From contig NC_056522.1 in NCBI RefSeq assembly GCF_019175285.1, positions 322,279,260 to 322,343,259 of the forward strand: 64,000 nucleotides of DNA, in the 5' to 3' direction. The number at the start of each line of letters is the position of its first letter. Position 1 is the first letter of the stretch. The position numbers and the translations under genes are program-made. Positions 1-10,959 of the stretch are shown piece after piece. The DNA comes from Sceloporus undulatus (Eukaryota > Chordata > Lepidosauria > Squamata > Phrynosomatidae). Below the pieces are notes generated by a model. That model saw only the letters and a list, made by a program, of their open reading frames with translations. It ran no database searches and was not told the DNA's origin.

Positions 1-324
1 GCACAACTTACTATTGTCCATGAACTTCATATCTGTACACAAGCACAATCAGTAGATCAGATATGGGGAACCAGGGGCTGGATCTGAAAAGCAGCAGTTT
101 TCCATTTGATATGCAAGCTGCCGCAGGCCATGCTCATTCCCTCTTCTTTGCTGTGCAGAAAGCTCCTACTTTTCTCTCTCATCACTGATTGGAGATAAGA
201 GCCAAAGATTCCTTTCTTGAAACTAAAAGAGGACAGCTTTTTCTCAGTTTGATACAGGGAAAATCTGCTTTTATCTCTAATCAGTAATAGGAAATAAAAG
301 AGGGTTTAAAACTGGAGTGGGAAT

Positions 325-425
325 TGTGCAACCATCCAGGTGTTAGTGGACTGCAACTCCTGGCAGCCCTAGTCAGCACAGCCAATAGTGAGAAATACTA
401 AGGATTACAATTCAACATCTGAACT
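325..425. repeat. Family A repeat fragment (short hAT-like or MIR-like element)
   Basis: The stretch contains the motif 'gactgcaactcctggcagccc' and ends near 'caacatctg'. It matches, by eye, pieces near 5735, 6350, 6958, 29635 and 50945 that share a 'ggactacaactccca' core flanked by 'catctgga'. This is a common amniote interspersed element, probably a non-autonomous DNA transposon. The class is uncertain. Confidence 0.35.
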
Positions 426-694
426 ATTGTCAATTCTCACTCCTGATTTAAAGGCTTTTAAACTACAACACTTTCTACAATGAAAATGTATCCGAAGAGT
501 AAAATGTTTGAACTGGAGGCATAGCCCACTTCTCGGTAGACATAGAACCAAACTGTGATGTTGTGCATCTCGGAAAGTTGTTGAGCAATTCTACACATAT
601 CTATCATATTGACAATTCTATACATATCTATCATGATAAGATCTTTTTCCTAGTAGAGGCCTGGTATAATTCACTAGGAAAGCATTACATATTG

Positions 695-920
695 TATACA
701 TTATATACACTCAGATTGCATCTACATTGCAGAATTAATGCAGCTTGTCACTTCTTTAACTGTCATGACTCAATGCTGTGGAATTCTGGGATTTGTAATT
801 TTGTGAGATATTTAGCCTTTTCTGCCCAAGTGCCTCACAAAACTACAAATCTCAGTATTTTGTACGATGGAGCCATGGTAGTTAAAGTGGTGTTAAACTG
901 CATTATTTCTAGAGTGTAGA
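695..920. mobile_element. Family B palindromic MITE-like element
   Basis: The left arm (GCATCTACATTGCAGAATTAATGCAG) and right arm (TGCATTATTTCTAGAGTGTAGATGTA) are imperfect inverted repeats. The arms continue inward through 'actttaactgtcatg / catggtagttaaagtgg' and 'ggaattctgggatttgta / actacaaatctcag'. Other copies lie near 13255, 15450, 20745 and 42640. It has no coding capacity and is a non-autonomous DNA transposon of uncertain superfamily. Confidence 0.6.
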
Positions 921-925
921 TGTAC

Positions 926-2421
926 CCCTAGACTTTACAGATGGTTTCAAACCTCTGAACTTTATGTCAACATTCCTGACTTTCAATTTTGTCAGAAGCC
1001 ATAGATGGAGCTGAGCTCATATTAGCATTTATTTGTTTTTGGTAATACAGTATGTGGATTTGGCTCCCCCTTGTGATAAAGTTTATATTTCAACACATTT
1101 TTGGGTATGAAAGTATGAAGGTAGTTCATAGAATACAGTGCTGCAAAGTGTAGATAGCTCTGACAACATTGTGACACTTTTGCATGAAAGTCACCCTGTG
1201 AGAATGGCAAGCAGAAGATCTCAGATGCTGTCCTTTCACTGATTATATAGATTTGTTTGGAAGAACAGTGTCTACTGCTTCTCACCCATTTTTTGTTTTG
1301 TTTTGTTTTGTGTTTTTTCTGGCAAGTTTACATATTGTTTTGCCAAAGGCAGGAGGTTCAAAATACAATAATCCACACCTGTGGGAAAGATGTAAAGCTT
1401 TATTGCCAAATTGCACAGAAAAATATATATAGAAAGGATACAGAAAAAGCAGCTGGACAGACTCACATTCTCCGTTCAGCTTCTGGGAGTCCTGGTACAA
1501 CAGCAGAGAAATCTCTCATTGGCCCATAGTCTAAGGTCTGTGTTGAAGCTCTCTGAGCATAGCCCAAGAAGTCTTGTTTATATGCGCAAAGTTTCTAGCT
1601 CTATATGTAATTTTACACTTCTGTACTAGGTAGTGCACCTGTGTGTCTATACCATAGGACAAGTCATCCAATCACACTTTTTTGAAAGTCATGTTCCCAA
1701 CTCATTTATCAACTGACCTTGGACATCTCTCCAGGTGCAGAAGTTTATACTAAATGAAGCCTAAGAAGACAAAGATTTTTTCCCTTATTTCTCAGGCTTG
1801 TACCATTCCTATAACTAACAATCCTTGCCAAACTTGTGTGAGTTTAACTCTGTAGCTTCTTGAGTATGAATAGAGATGAATCACCCCACCTAACCCCTTG
1901 TTACAGTAGTCATCCAGCTCCTTTCACATAAATAGGTCACACATATGCTTGATGTAAAATGTATCCCAAGTCACTAGACTAATTCACTCTAGGTGGTAGC
2001 AAAAGCTTACAAAACCCATTTTGTGGCAAGTTCAAGATATGGGGGTTCAAGATATTGGGGGAGGGTGTTCTCTTGTTTCTTCCTTCCCACTGCAGCTCTC
2101 TCTTTTCACTAAAAAATTTGCAGAGGGCTTGGAGGTGGGGAAAGACCATAGCATATGTGGAGCTTAACTTGCAAGCAGGCAGCTTCAATTCCCAGAAGTT
2201 CTTGGTGAAGGTTGGGAAATATCCTTGTCTGAAACCATGGAAAGTGAAAAAGTGGAAAGGGGACAACCAATATTCCAGCAGACGCCTCTGGAGGATCTTG
2301 GTCTAATAATTCTGAAAATAGAACGGCCATTCAGGATCCAACTCTTAATCTGCAAAAGGATAACAAATGAAGAATGAAAACCTGACATTGTATCCTGTTT
2401 TTTAATTTTATTTTAAAACAG
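926..2421. other. PLCB2 intron, no recognised feature except a short TTTTG repeat
   Basis: This is intronic DNA upstream of the first PLCB2 exon seen. It holds a (TTTTG)n-like run at about 1290-1316 and AT-rich unique-looking sequence. Short open frames on both strands overlap each other, show no family match and lack splice signals. I see no exon. Confidence 0.5.
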
Positions 2422-2498
2422 CAATTTGCTAAAATAATAGAACTTGCAAGAGAAAAGCAAGCATCTGAGCTGAAGGAACTAAAAGAGTCCTGTGAAAG
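2422..2498 (+). CDS. PLCB2: PLCB2 coding exon (start of the part in this window)
   Basis: The acceptor is a T-rich stretch ending AAACAG and the donor is GTATTT. The exon reads [18 protein letters not shown], then ELKESCE, and ends with two bases of a split serine codon (AG|T). It enters at phase 0, so the upstream exon must end on a codon boundary. The sequence is an amphipathic helix of the distal coiled coil. Confidence 0.9.
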
Positions 2499-5400
2499 GT
2501 ATTTTTATTGTTGTTCTTCTTGTTGTTCTTATTATTTTCTTATACCTCACCTTTCTTCCAATATCAGGACTCAAGGCAGTGAACAGCAGATTTAAAACAA
2601 TACAATTTAAAAACAATGCAACATTAAAATGTATAAATATAAAATTTAAAAAACAATTAAGCCATTTTAAAAGTTAAAACAGTTATGAGTTAAAATAGAA
2701 TATGCTAAAAATACAAACCTTAAAATTTTATTAGGACAACATTCCTAGTCCTTATCAGTTTGCAAAGGCCTGCTAGCACAAAAAATGTCTTTGTGTGCCA
2801 CCAGAAGGACAGCAGGGATGGAGCCATCCTGGCCTCCCTAGGGAGGGAGTTCTAAAGTTTGGGAGCAGCCACTGAGAAGGCCCTCTCTCTTGTTTCTACC
2901 AAACACACCTGAGACAGGTGGGACAGAAAGAAGGGCCTTTCCAGGTGATCTCAATCCTCTGGGGGACTCATATAGGGAGATACGGTGCCTCAAATAGGCT
3001 GGACCCAAGGCATATAGGTCTTTATAGGTCAAAACCAGCACTTTGAATTGTGCCTGGAAATGAACTGGCAGCCAGTGGAGTTGTTGCAACAAGGTTGTTG
3101 TGTAATTCCTAACAGCTAACAGCCTGGCTGCAACTCTCTGGGCCAGTTTAAGTTTCTGAGCACTTTTCAAAGGCAGCCCCACATAGAGTGCATTACAGTA
3201 ATCCAGGCAGGATATAACCAAGGCATGTACCACTGTGGCCAGATCTGACTTTTCCAGGAAAGATACATAATGAAATAACATATACTGTTTTTTACAGCAT
3301 TTAACTTATTAACTTTGAATGGCTTAATTTTTCATTGATTCCCACACTATAAGTTTCCAATGCATTCCCCCATTTTCTTGCTTGATATTTTTGTACTGTA
3401 CAATTAGACATACATTCCATCATTTTCTTTATTTGTCCTTTGTCTCCATATTTAAAACCGCTCACTGTTACAAGATATGTTTGGACCTCAGCTGCTCAAC
3501 ATAATATACAGCCTCCTGGGAATGGGGATAGGAAAAATCCCTTGATATGTGCAATCTGCTACATGCAGAAAATCATACAAATAATGTATTAATACGCACA
3601 GTGGATCAATGTCTCTGACAACTTAAAAGATCTATCTCAGATGCAAGAATCTGTTGATTTCACTTTAGCAATTAAATGTCCCAAGCCGTCTCTCTGGACA
3701 AGCCAACCAAACTATGCATTGAATCAATTTAAATCTGTGGAGACACCATATGGGGAATAGATTTTGCCTATCTTGCTTTAATTCTGTCTTAGTTGTCTTA
3801 GAAATACATGTTTTAAAAGGTTCAGAAGGATACAAAATATTTGAATACATGTACAGTTAAAAATGTCTATACCTTGATTTAACTAGGAGCATGTGGAAAC
3901 TGCCTGCATGTACACTCTTCTGAACATCTGGGGACTGCACCATTAAAAAGCAAAGCAAAACACTGGTCTACTCTTCAGGCTGAATTGTACCTGGCAGAGA
4001 GTCTAGAGTTATTCTGAAGGGACACCATGCATGCAGTCCTGGTCACTCTATGAGTGGTCCTTTGAATCAGGACATTAATTTTAGGGTTAGACTAGACATT
4101 ACATTAAATGTGCAGAATCCAGTTCTAGGAGCTGTTCTTCTTTTACTCATATGCAATCAAGAGGGATTTGTCTCCACATCAGGCCCAGTGTGTGCAAATA
4201 AGGGAAGGACCTATCTTCCCTAAACTGGTATGATTTTTTTAACTGTATGTGGGCAACGCAGGGGGCAAACCTGGCTTGGATAGTGCAGATTTAGGTCTCT
4301 TTTCAGCAGGTGCTCATCTGATCTGGAGCAGATCCTATGTGCTTAGTTATAAGTAAAGAAACAAAAATGGGAAAGGTCTTATTGCTGGACAATGCACAAT
4401 AAGTTTAATCCAGGGGTGTCATTAGGAGTATGTTAGCTACACCAGGTGACATCCCGAGAGGGGATGACACCACTGCTACCTAAACATCTGCCTTTAGGCA
4501 GAAATGGCTTGAGATGTTCACCTGTGTCCCTTTAAAACACTGAAGAGATTGTGTGAGTGGGGTGAGGCTCAATAGGAGAAGAACGAGAGGGCCCCAGTTT
4601 TTTTAAAAATAATAATAATTTTAATTTTAAAATGTAATTAAAATAGAAATTAATTCTATAGTCTTTTAATTTTTTTCTGTAAAAACATCACATTTTACAA
4701 ACTTCATTTTAACCGCATGAAACTATGTACATCTAAATATGTTTAGACTGTGAATATGAGTATTTAAAAATATAATTTTAAATTTGCTATTTGTTTATGT
4801 CACAACTATTGCCATGACATTCAGTGATATATGGGAATTATGTTTTATGAGTAACATTAGTACCAAAAACATTACTAAGGGTATGGTGTGGTATGGAAGG
4901 AGGTCCATGGGGGTGGGTGACACCATGAGTTACCGCACTGGGTGATGCCAACCCTAGTGACGCCACTGAACGCTGACTCTGTCATCTGGCTAGCTGAACA
5001 GGGCAATAGCAGTCTGATCAATCAGTGCTAAAAGGAAGCCAAAAATATAAAATGATAGACAACTACCAGAAGGGATTTGTATGATGTAACCTGCAAATAC
5101 TGTATGTGCATTTCCTCTTGTCCCAGTGGGCTCATTTGCCTTAGGCAAGGAACATTTCCAGTCCCATAAACAAAGAGCTTCATGCCATGCCATGCCTTTT
5201 TTTTTTTTTTTTTTGGTCAGTCTGTGCCTCCTGATGTTATTGCTGAAATTAATAAATTTTAACAGATATTATTCTTTGCAGTGACACTAAGGAAATGAAG
5301 AAGAAACTAGAGGCAAAGAGGTTGGACAAAATCCAGACCATGACTAAGAATACCACAGACAAGGGTGCTCAGGAAAGGTAATTTGAGAGAAATCCTGAAC

Positions 5401-8400
5401 ACTTTGGAATTTTCCTACACTGAATGACTGTTTCACAGGGCTAGGTGTGCTAGGTGTCAACTGGATGCCATTCTCCTCACTTAAGGGCATCTTCTAGCTT
5501 GAAAACCACAGGTGGGACCGGACATGCTAAATCATAATTTTGCATGGTGAGAACAATCAGCAGCAAGCCCCAGGTTGGCATGTTTCCTCCTTCCCTCTTC
5601 TGTTCTGGTGTGGCCTGGCCATAAGGAAGAATTTGGAAGGTTTGCTTTCTGTTTTCATTTAACCATAGTTCATCATCAGACCAATAAACTGTAGTAAATG
5701 TTACAATGGGTTTTGAAGCTGGCTTGTATAAATCAGGGATAGGACACTGTGGCCCTTTAGATATTTTTGGCCTACTTCTTTCATGAAACCTAGGCAGCAT
5801 AGCCAGTGTTGTGTTGTAGTAGTTGTTGTAGTCCAAGAACATCTGGAAGGCCAGAGTTTCTTGCCACTGGTTTAAACAAAACAGTAAACATTAAATACAG
5901 TTTAGGATTTACCTGAGATGTTAAAACTATGGCTCATGGAAAATCTTCTGAACTCTTCCTTGCAAATGTCTCAGAGGTGGAAAGGTTGCTTTTTGTGGGT
6001 TTTTCGGACTATGTGACCATGTTCTAGAAGAGTTTATTCCTGACGTTTCACTGGGATCTGTGGCTGGCATCTTCAGAGATTGCTGACATGGAAGTGAGTG
6101 GGGTCTATATACACTGTGTGATCCCACTCACTTCCATGCCAGCAATCTGTAAGATGCCAACCGCAGATGCTGGTGAAATGTCAGGAATAAACTTTTCTAG
6201 AACATGGCCACATAGCCTAAAAAATCCACAAAAAACTATGGATGATGGCTATAAAAGCCTTCAGCTTCATGTGGGAAGGTAGAGTTGGTTCAAACACAAC
6301 AGGTTCACTGTACTTTGTTCTTGTTAAGTGAAATATGATTTAAAGCAGCCTTCCCCAACCTGATGTTTTCCAGATCTTTTGGACTCCAATTTCTATCTTT
6401 GCTTCCTCCAGACAGTATTGAATAGACTGTTTCTAGGTTGTAACAACAGAAAAAGAAAACTATTAGAAGATAGCATAAAAGGCATTGCCAGGTACCATTA
6501 CAAAACAAAAGTTAAGCACTGTAAAATTCCAGAAAGTCTAGTTACAAGTTAACTGCATTTGCTTTTACAGAGTTCTTGTCTTTGCTGCAGTGACAGTTTA
6601 TGTTATTTGGTTTCCCACTGAGATGTTCACATTTATGAAAGACTGACTGAAATAGTGTTCTAAATAAAACTGAGAGGGCTTTATCCTTAATATCTGTTCT
6701 CTGATATCTGGGGACTTGTCAGTGGGAAATTTTTAAAAGAGCTACCCATAATACTGAATCTTGTTCTCAAAATATAGTGGCCACAATGGTAGGGTCCAGA
6801 AGCCACATGCATCCCATGATCCACACTGTGCCCATCCCTACTCTAATGCAATAGCAAACCTCCTTTGAATAAATCTTATCAAGAAACCTGCGATAGGGAT
6901 GTCAAAATCAGAGTCATCGTGATGTTTAGAACAATGGCAATAAATGGCAAGAGTAGGAATCATGTAACTTTCCATATGTTGTTGAACCACAACTCTCAGC
7001 ATTCCTCATCCTTGGCTGTGCTTGGCAAAACCTTCTGAATATGGCGGTTCAAGCAAAATCTGGAGGGCTATATGATTCTCACCTTTGTTTTATGACATTG
7101 AACTATAGTATAATGCCTTTGTAAACATGAGGTATACCTTTAATGTTCTATATGTAAATTCTGTCAATTTAATTTTTAAGTAGATAGCAGTGAGAATACC
7201 ATTACCTATCTTGAAGCCTTTCTTCTCTAGATGAGAAATCTATAAAATTTAATTCCTGATATGGTGTTGTTTTTTGCCTAAAGACTAAAGAAAGAAATCA
7301 ATAATGCCCACATCCAGGAAGTAGTACAGACAGTCAAACAGGTGAGTGTTTTTCAGGAACCTCTCTTTCGCCTTTGAGTGATAGATTTCACCAGCCAGAT
7401 CCACCAACTAAAATGAAGCCTTCTTTCACAGATTTATAATGATTCCATGTGGCGTAGACAGCCAAGGATGACATTTTCACGTGGCAAATATTCCCTTTTT
7501 TCCTTTAGATATCCCCTTCTTTCCTTTGCAACACTAGTAGTGGTAACTTTCTGCCTATCAATTCTCCATAGGCAGAATGATACCCTTCACAGCAGTGTCC
7601 CGACTCCCAGCATGCAGGGCTCCTGACACACACACACATGGATGTCCCTTGTAATATATCCTCACTCCCCACCAACACTGGGAATGGGGGTGATTGTTTA
7701 TCTATAAAGATATTCTCATCAGGTACTTCTGCAACACTAGTAACACATATAGGCTGGCATCCAGTTAGGGACGTATACACCTGTGTCAGAAGTTGGTGTT
7801 TCCTTCCTCCTTCCACAATGCCCAAAGTGGCCCCTGACTACTTAACAGCCTTTGAAGCCCCCCTCCCCAAACATCCCTTGCTTTATATGGAGTGGGCAGT
7901 ATCATAGAAGCTTCTCCCCGTAGCCGGAACATGAATGATGACATCAGCACCAAGATTCACCTGGGTTCTCTAAAGGTCTCAGCACTGCTGTAATCATTTT
8001 GTGTGTGCCTACAGAGATGGGGCCCAATGCCTCTGTGATCCTATCTGCTCCCTACAAAGCAAGGAATGGCAGTTTGAGGAAGTGAAACTTCAGAGGCTGT
8101 TCAGTAAGTCAGAGGGTGGTATATGGCTCATCTAGCATAGGTCTGATGCCTACAGGATTCAGCTGTGCCCTGCCACATTCCTGCATGTAGCAAACCCTGG
8201 ATAATGACATGGAACAGCTTGCTCCTATGTTCCATCCTCCAGATCTGACTTGCATATCTCATATCTCATCATCCCCAGCAAGGAGAACAAGAGTAATAGT
8301 TCATCTAGAGGACATCTAGTTAGGGCAATCTTCATATAAAAGCATTACTGTTTATTTATTATGACATCTTACTCAACTTGGCAAAATCAGGAGTTGACAT

Positions 8401-10497
8401 TGGTGTTAGTTACCAAAAGACCAATAGGCTTGGGGGTAACAGGTGTGCTATTGCTCTGTGTGTCTCATAACAGTTCTTAATTATACCTCTTTTAGCAGAG
8501 AAGGTAGGGTTGGTAGATGGGTTAGTTATAATTTTTTATTTATACAGTTATATTGAAGATGATTATTTTTAACATATATATGGTGGTTGTTCTTTCTCCA
8601 AGATGAATGAAAAGCAGACTAGGTATCAGCAAATATTGGAAACAAAGCAAACAGCCTGTGTAGAAAAGATCAAGGAAAAAGAAAACCAGGTATTTCACAA
8701 CAAATGAACACCAAATGCATTGTATAGTCATTTAGTGAGCCAGTAATACAAGCTGGCTATCAAAGGTTTCAGGTACATCCCAAGATCATTAGGCCAGGAA
8801 TGGGCAATTCTGCCCAAACCTTTCTCCAGTATTTTTGGACTGCACCTCCAACTGGAGTTAGCCAGACTTGCTAGAATTAAAGATGGAAAGAATATTTGGG
8901 GGGGGGGGGGATGAAAAAAATGATTAAAATGTATGCTTCAGGTGTGAAGTCGAAGGCTTTCATGGCCAGAATCCATAGTTTTTTGGTGAGTTTTTCAGGC
9001 TATGAGGCTGGGTTCTAGATGAGTTTATTCCTGATTTTTTGCCAGCAGCTGTGGCTGGCATCTTCAGAGAATGCTGGAATGGAAGAGAGTGAGGTACATA
9101 TACTGTTGATTGGGAAGAGGTGAAAACCACCCAGGGTGAGGGGGATTCCCAGCAAACAATGGATCATTAGGTAAATGGACACCCTGTAGGCCTTGCCATT
9201 CAACAACAGGACACAATACACACATTAACATGCAAATCACTTCCTCTCAACCAACAGTATACATAACCTACTCTCTTCCATTCCAGCATTCCCTGAAGAT
9301 GCCAGCTACAGCTGCTGGTGAAACATCAGGAATAAGCTCTTCTAGAACATGACCTCATAGCCCATAAAACCCACAAAAAACTATGCTCCGGGTGTCAGGA
9401 AATCCTGATGAGGAGAATCCTAGACTGATGGGTTCTGGCAGCATTTTCTGCCAGAAAATAATATGTATGCACAAAAGTATAATTTTTTATGCACAAAAAA
9501 GCATGCAAATTGTGCACAGAATCAGTCCTAAGCTGTAAATAGTCTTCTAAATCTATGCAGATTTTGCAGACTTTCTCACAGTGGGAAGATAATTGCTAAA
9601 AGTAATCATTGCTTCCTCAAAAATTAAATTAACAAAGAATTATATCCCTAGTTAAAACTGTTAGTCAAAACCAGCTGGAAGGTCAAACATTCCCAACCCA
9701 TTTTATTCAGCCTATTTGCTGTGAATGAGAACTCTGCACATACAGTATTAGGCAACATTCACATCGCCTTAACATCCCTGAAGATGCAGTTGTGTTATCA
9801 AGTAGAAAGAGCTAGAGTCTTGTTTATATATTTCTGAAGGGTATTCGGGAGTAAGTGTGTAATTTGGATTGATCCCACCTCCCCTCTCTACAAACGGAAA
9901 GGAGTAGTTTAATCCTATGATGATCTTAAGAAAATTCCACAACTCCCATGACTGACTGTCATTTTATAATACATTTTCTCCTGTATGATTCTTAACAACA
10001 GCCCTCAGTTAACTGACCGGAAGCCAGAAACTGGGAAAGTTGCTTCTTGGGAATGTAACCTCCCCAAATCCCCCAGCCAGCATGGGGGACTGGGGCAGCT
10101 GGAATCCCAGAAAAGGAACTCTGTTGGAAGCCACACAATTAGGCTCTAAGCATTGTCAACAAGCAACCCAGCAATATGGATTTTCTCAGTTATTGACTTC
10201 CCACATCTCTCTGTTCAGCTGCAGCAGGAGGCCTTTGCAGAGTATGAAGGAAAAGTGAAATCGCTCAATGCAGAAGTTCAAGAATTAGTGAAGAACTGTG
10301 TGAAGGTCTGTTTCCCTCTGGAAGCTGATATGACAAAGGAAGAAGCTCTCAATGCTGCCAGTGAGGTAAACCAGGAGTCAGAGGAGCCACTTCAAGGAAA
10401 CAATCTGACACCTGAAACCCTAAAGCATGAAGTGCAGATGGCTGAGAATGCTAAAGAAGAGGAGGAATCAACCGCTGTTCAGGAAAGCAGATTGTGA
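2422..10497 (+). CDS. PLCB2: PLCB2, 3' part: phospholipase C beta 2, distal C-terminal domain (five exons)
   Basis: Join of 2422-2498, 5282-5377, 7284-7341, 8603-8689 and 10219-10497: 597 bases, 198 residues plus stop, in one frame with GT-AG introns. PLC-beta2 is a membrane-associated enzyme that hydrolyses PIP2 to IP3 and diacylglycerol when activated by Gq alpha or G beta-gamma, mainly in blood cells. Only its distal C-terminal coiled-coil domain is here. That domain is known in the family for membrane binding, dimerisation and Gq interaction; the X/Y catalytic core lies upstream of the window. The sequence is highly charged and helical, with segments such as [33 protein letters not shown] and [18 protein letters not shown] recall the same order in human PLCB2, which also ends in QESRL. 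PLCB1, 3 and 4 end differently. ANKRD63 next door supports the PLCB2 call. I found no earlier exon in 1-2421. Confidence 0.92.
2505..3290 (-). mobile_element. L2-like LINE, 3' end fragment
   Basis: On the minus strand the region encodes the reverse-transcriptase C-terminal tail typical of L2/CR1-group LINEs: [17 protein letters not shown], then [20 protein letters not shown] and [15 protein letters not shown]. It then runs into an AT-rich 3' tail with the 'tatacctcacctttcttccaa' motif at about 2545. The element is truncated at its 5' end (right side, about 3290) and has decayed. It lies in the intron directly after the PLCB2 exon at 2422-2498. The same family occurs near 30155 and 47450-48570. 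Confidence 0.75.
3291..4410. other. PLCB2 intron, nothing recognised
   Basis: AT-rich intron without recognisable repeats, conserved splice-site pairs or long frames. Confidence 0.45.
4411..4968. mobile_element. Non-autonomous hAT-like DNA transposon
   Basis: The left end CAGGGGTGTCATTAGG and the right end CCCTAGTGACGCCACTG are imperfect terminal inverted repeats starting CAG and ending CTG, as in hAT elements. The interior is AT-rich and has no transposase. Subterminal 'ggtgacatc / ggtgacacca' motifs also mirror each other. I did not find a matching 8-bp target duplication, so the copy is old or one boundary is a few bases off. Confidence 0.55.
5197..5214. repeat. Poly-T run of 18
   Basis: A homopolymer of 18 T lies 67 bases upstream of the PLCB2 exon at 5282. 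Its length will be unreliable in reads. Confidence 0.9.
5282..5377 (+). CDS. PLCB2: PLCB2 coding exon
   Basis: The acceptor is TTTGCAG and the donor GTAATT. The exon completes the split serine and reads [18 protein letters not shown], then [13 protein letters not shown], ending two bases into an arginine codon. It is rich in Lys and Glu, as expected for the basic face of the PLC-beta distal domain that binds membrane. Confidence 0.92.
5735..5870. repeat. Family A repeat copy
   Basis: This fuller copy runs from 'cagggataggacactgtggccc' to 'aacatctggaaggccagag', with 'gttgtagtccaagaac' inside. The ends are roughly complementary, as in a short palindromic DNA transposon. Weaker copies lie at 6350-6415, 6958-7078 and 8800-8880. 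Confidence 0.45.
5975..6237. mobile_element. Penelope-type terminal repeat pair, inverted head to head
   Basis: The left arm 'tttttgtgggtttttcggac...ctggcatcttcagagattgctg' (5985-6086) is the inverted complement of 'gccagcaatctgtaagatgcc...gcctaaaaaatccacaaaaaac' (6138-6235), around a short spacer with the palindromic-looking 'ccactcacttccatg'. Other copies are at 8940, 19849 and 31588. From memory this conserved unit is the end repeat (pLTR) of lizard Penelope-like elements. No reverse transcriptase remains. Family assignment is from recall, so moderate. Confidence 0.5.
6958..7078. repeat. Family A repeat copy
   Basis: The stretch holds 'ttgttgaaccacaactctcagc' and ends 'aaaatctggagggcta'. 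It lies in the PLCB2 intron, 200 bases before the exon at 7284. Confidence 0.4.
7284..7341 (+). CDS. PLCB2: PLCB2 coding exon
   Basis: A short 58-base exon between a CCTAAAG acceptor and a GTGAGT donor. After completing the split arginine it reads [19 protein letters not shown] and ends on a codon boundary. It closely resembles the stretch LKREINNSHIQEVVQVIKQ that I recall from human PLCB2. Confidence 0.92.
7342..8602. other. PLCB2 intron, no recognised repeat
   Basis: Mixed-composition intron with short CA runs near 7629. The motif 'gcaacactagta' recurs at about 7530 and 7732, but the surroundings do not match well enough to call a duplication. Confidence 0.4.
8603..8689 (+). CDS. PLCB2: PLCB2 coding exon
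   Basis: The exon is 29 whole codons between a TCTCCAAG acceptor and a GTATTT donor: [18 protein letters not shown], then [11 protein letters not shown]. It is phase 0 at both ends, so skipping it would keep the frame. It continues the charged helix. Confidence 0.9.
8940..9387. mobile_element. Penelope-type element remnant with inverted terminal units
   Basis: The left unit starts 'gtgtgaagtcgaaggctttc' and runs to about 9095. The right unit (about 9265-9387) is its inverted complement, ending 'cccacaaaaaactatg'. The spacer of about 170 bases has no reading frame. The right unit carries CTGAAGA (9293-9299), a six-base-pair stem GCCAGC/GCTGGT and then GAAAC, which resembles a hammerhead ribozyme core. 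Penelope-like elements are known to carry hammerhead motifs in their end repeats. Calling this one active would be speculation. Confidence 0.55.
9388..10218. other. Last PLCB2 intron, nothing recognised
   Basis: This is the 3' portion of the last PLCB2 intron. It has no recognisable repeat and ends in the pyrimidine-rich acceptor used by the terminal exon. Confidence 0.4.
10219..10497 (+). CDS. PLCB2: PLCB2 terminal coding exon with stop and PDZ-type tail
   Basis: The acceptor is CTGTTCAG. The exon encodes 92 residues and a TGA. It starts [20 protein letters not shown], carries the conserved [10 protein letters not shown] stretch, then a poorly conserved acidic tail, and ends AVQESRL. A C-terminal ESRL in PLC-beta2 is the known type of PDZ ligand. 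The acidic linker differs strongly from human, as is usual for this region. The 3' UTR must follow, but I see no clear AATAAA within the next kilobase. Confidence 0.93.
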   Translation: MQQEAFAEYEGKVKSLNAEVQELVKNCVKVCFPLEADMTKEEALNAASEVNQESEEPLQGNNLTPETLKHEVQMAENAKEEEESTAVQESRL

Positions 10498-10777
10498 GAT
10501 TCCACTTGACTCATATTTTCAGGATTCTTCATTTTTAAATTCTCTTTCAGTCATGGAGCTTAATGGGATGCCTTTTATAAGAACTTCATGGTCTCTGTGA
10601 ATATCTGGAAATTTTGATTAGCAGGGAAGCTTCTATTCACATTGACTAACAGGATCTGTAGTCCAGATACTCAAATGAAGTATGACACCTGATGAAGGCA
10701 GAACACATAAAAGCGCACTGCTGGGTCAGAAGAACAATGGTCCAGCTAGACCAGCATCCTATTTTCCACTGTGTATA

Positions 10778-10959
10778 CAGTTGCCCCTGTTTTCATGAAC
10801 TTGAAATCCGTGTCCCTCATCCATTCACGGGCGGCAAATGGAGAGGGACAAAATGGGGCATGCACTGCAATTCAAGCCAATGGGGCTTGAATATAGGTGA
10901 ATTTCCATTTTTGTGGGGTGGTCTGAAATGGATTCCCTGCAAAAACGGAAGGGCAACTG
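10778..10959. mobile_element. Tigger/pogo-like MITE
   Basis: The 182-base element has terminal inverted repeats CAGTTGCCCCTGTTTTC and its complement near GGAAGGGCAACTG, flanked by TA on both sides. A TA target duplication and CAGT...ACTG ends are typical of the Tc1/mariner group. The interior holds the inverted 'ggaaattcacc'-type motifs usual for these elements and no transposase. It sits about 280 bases after the PLCB2 stop and may be in its 3' UTR. Confidence 0.7.

Noticed and set aside
5477-5842. 121-codon minus-strand frame in a PLCB2 intron
   Set aside because: It overlaps a family A repeat and has no splice or homology support.
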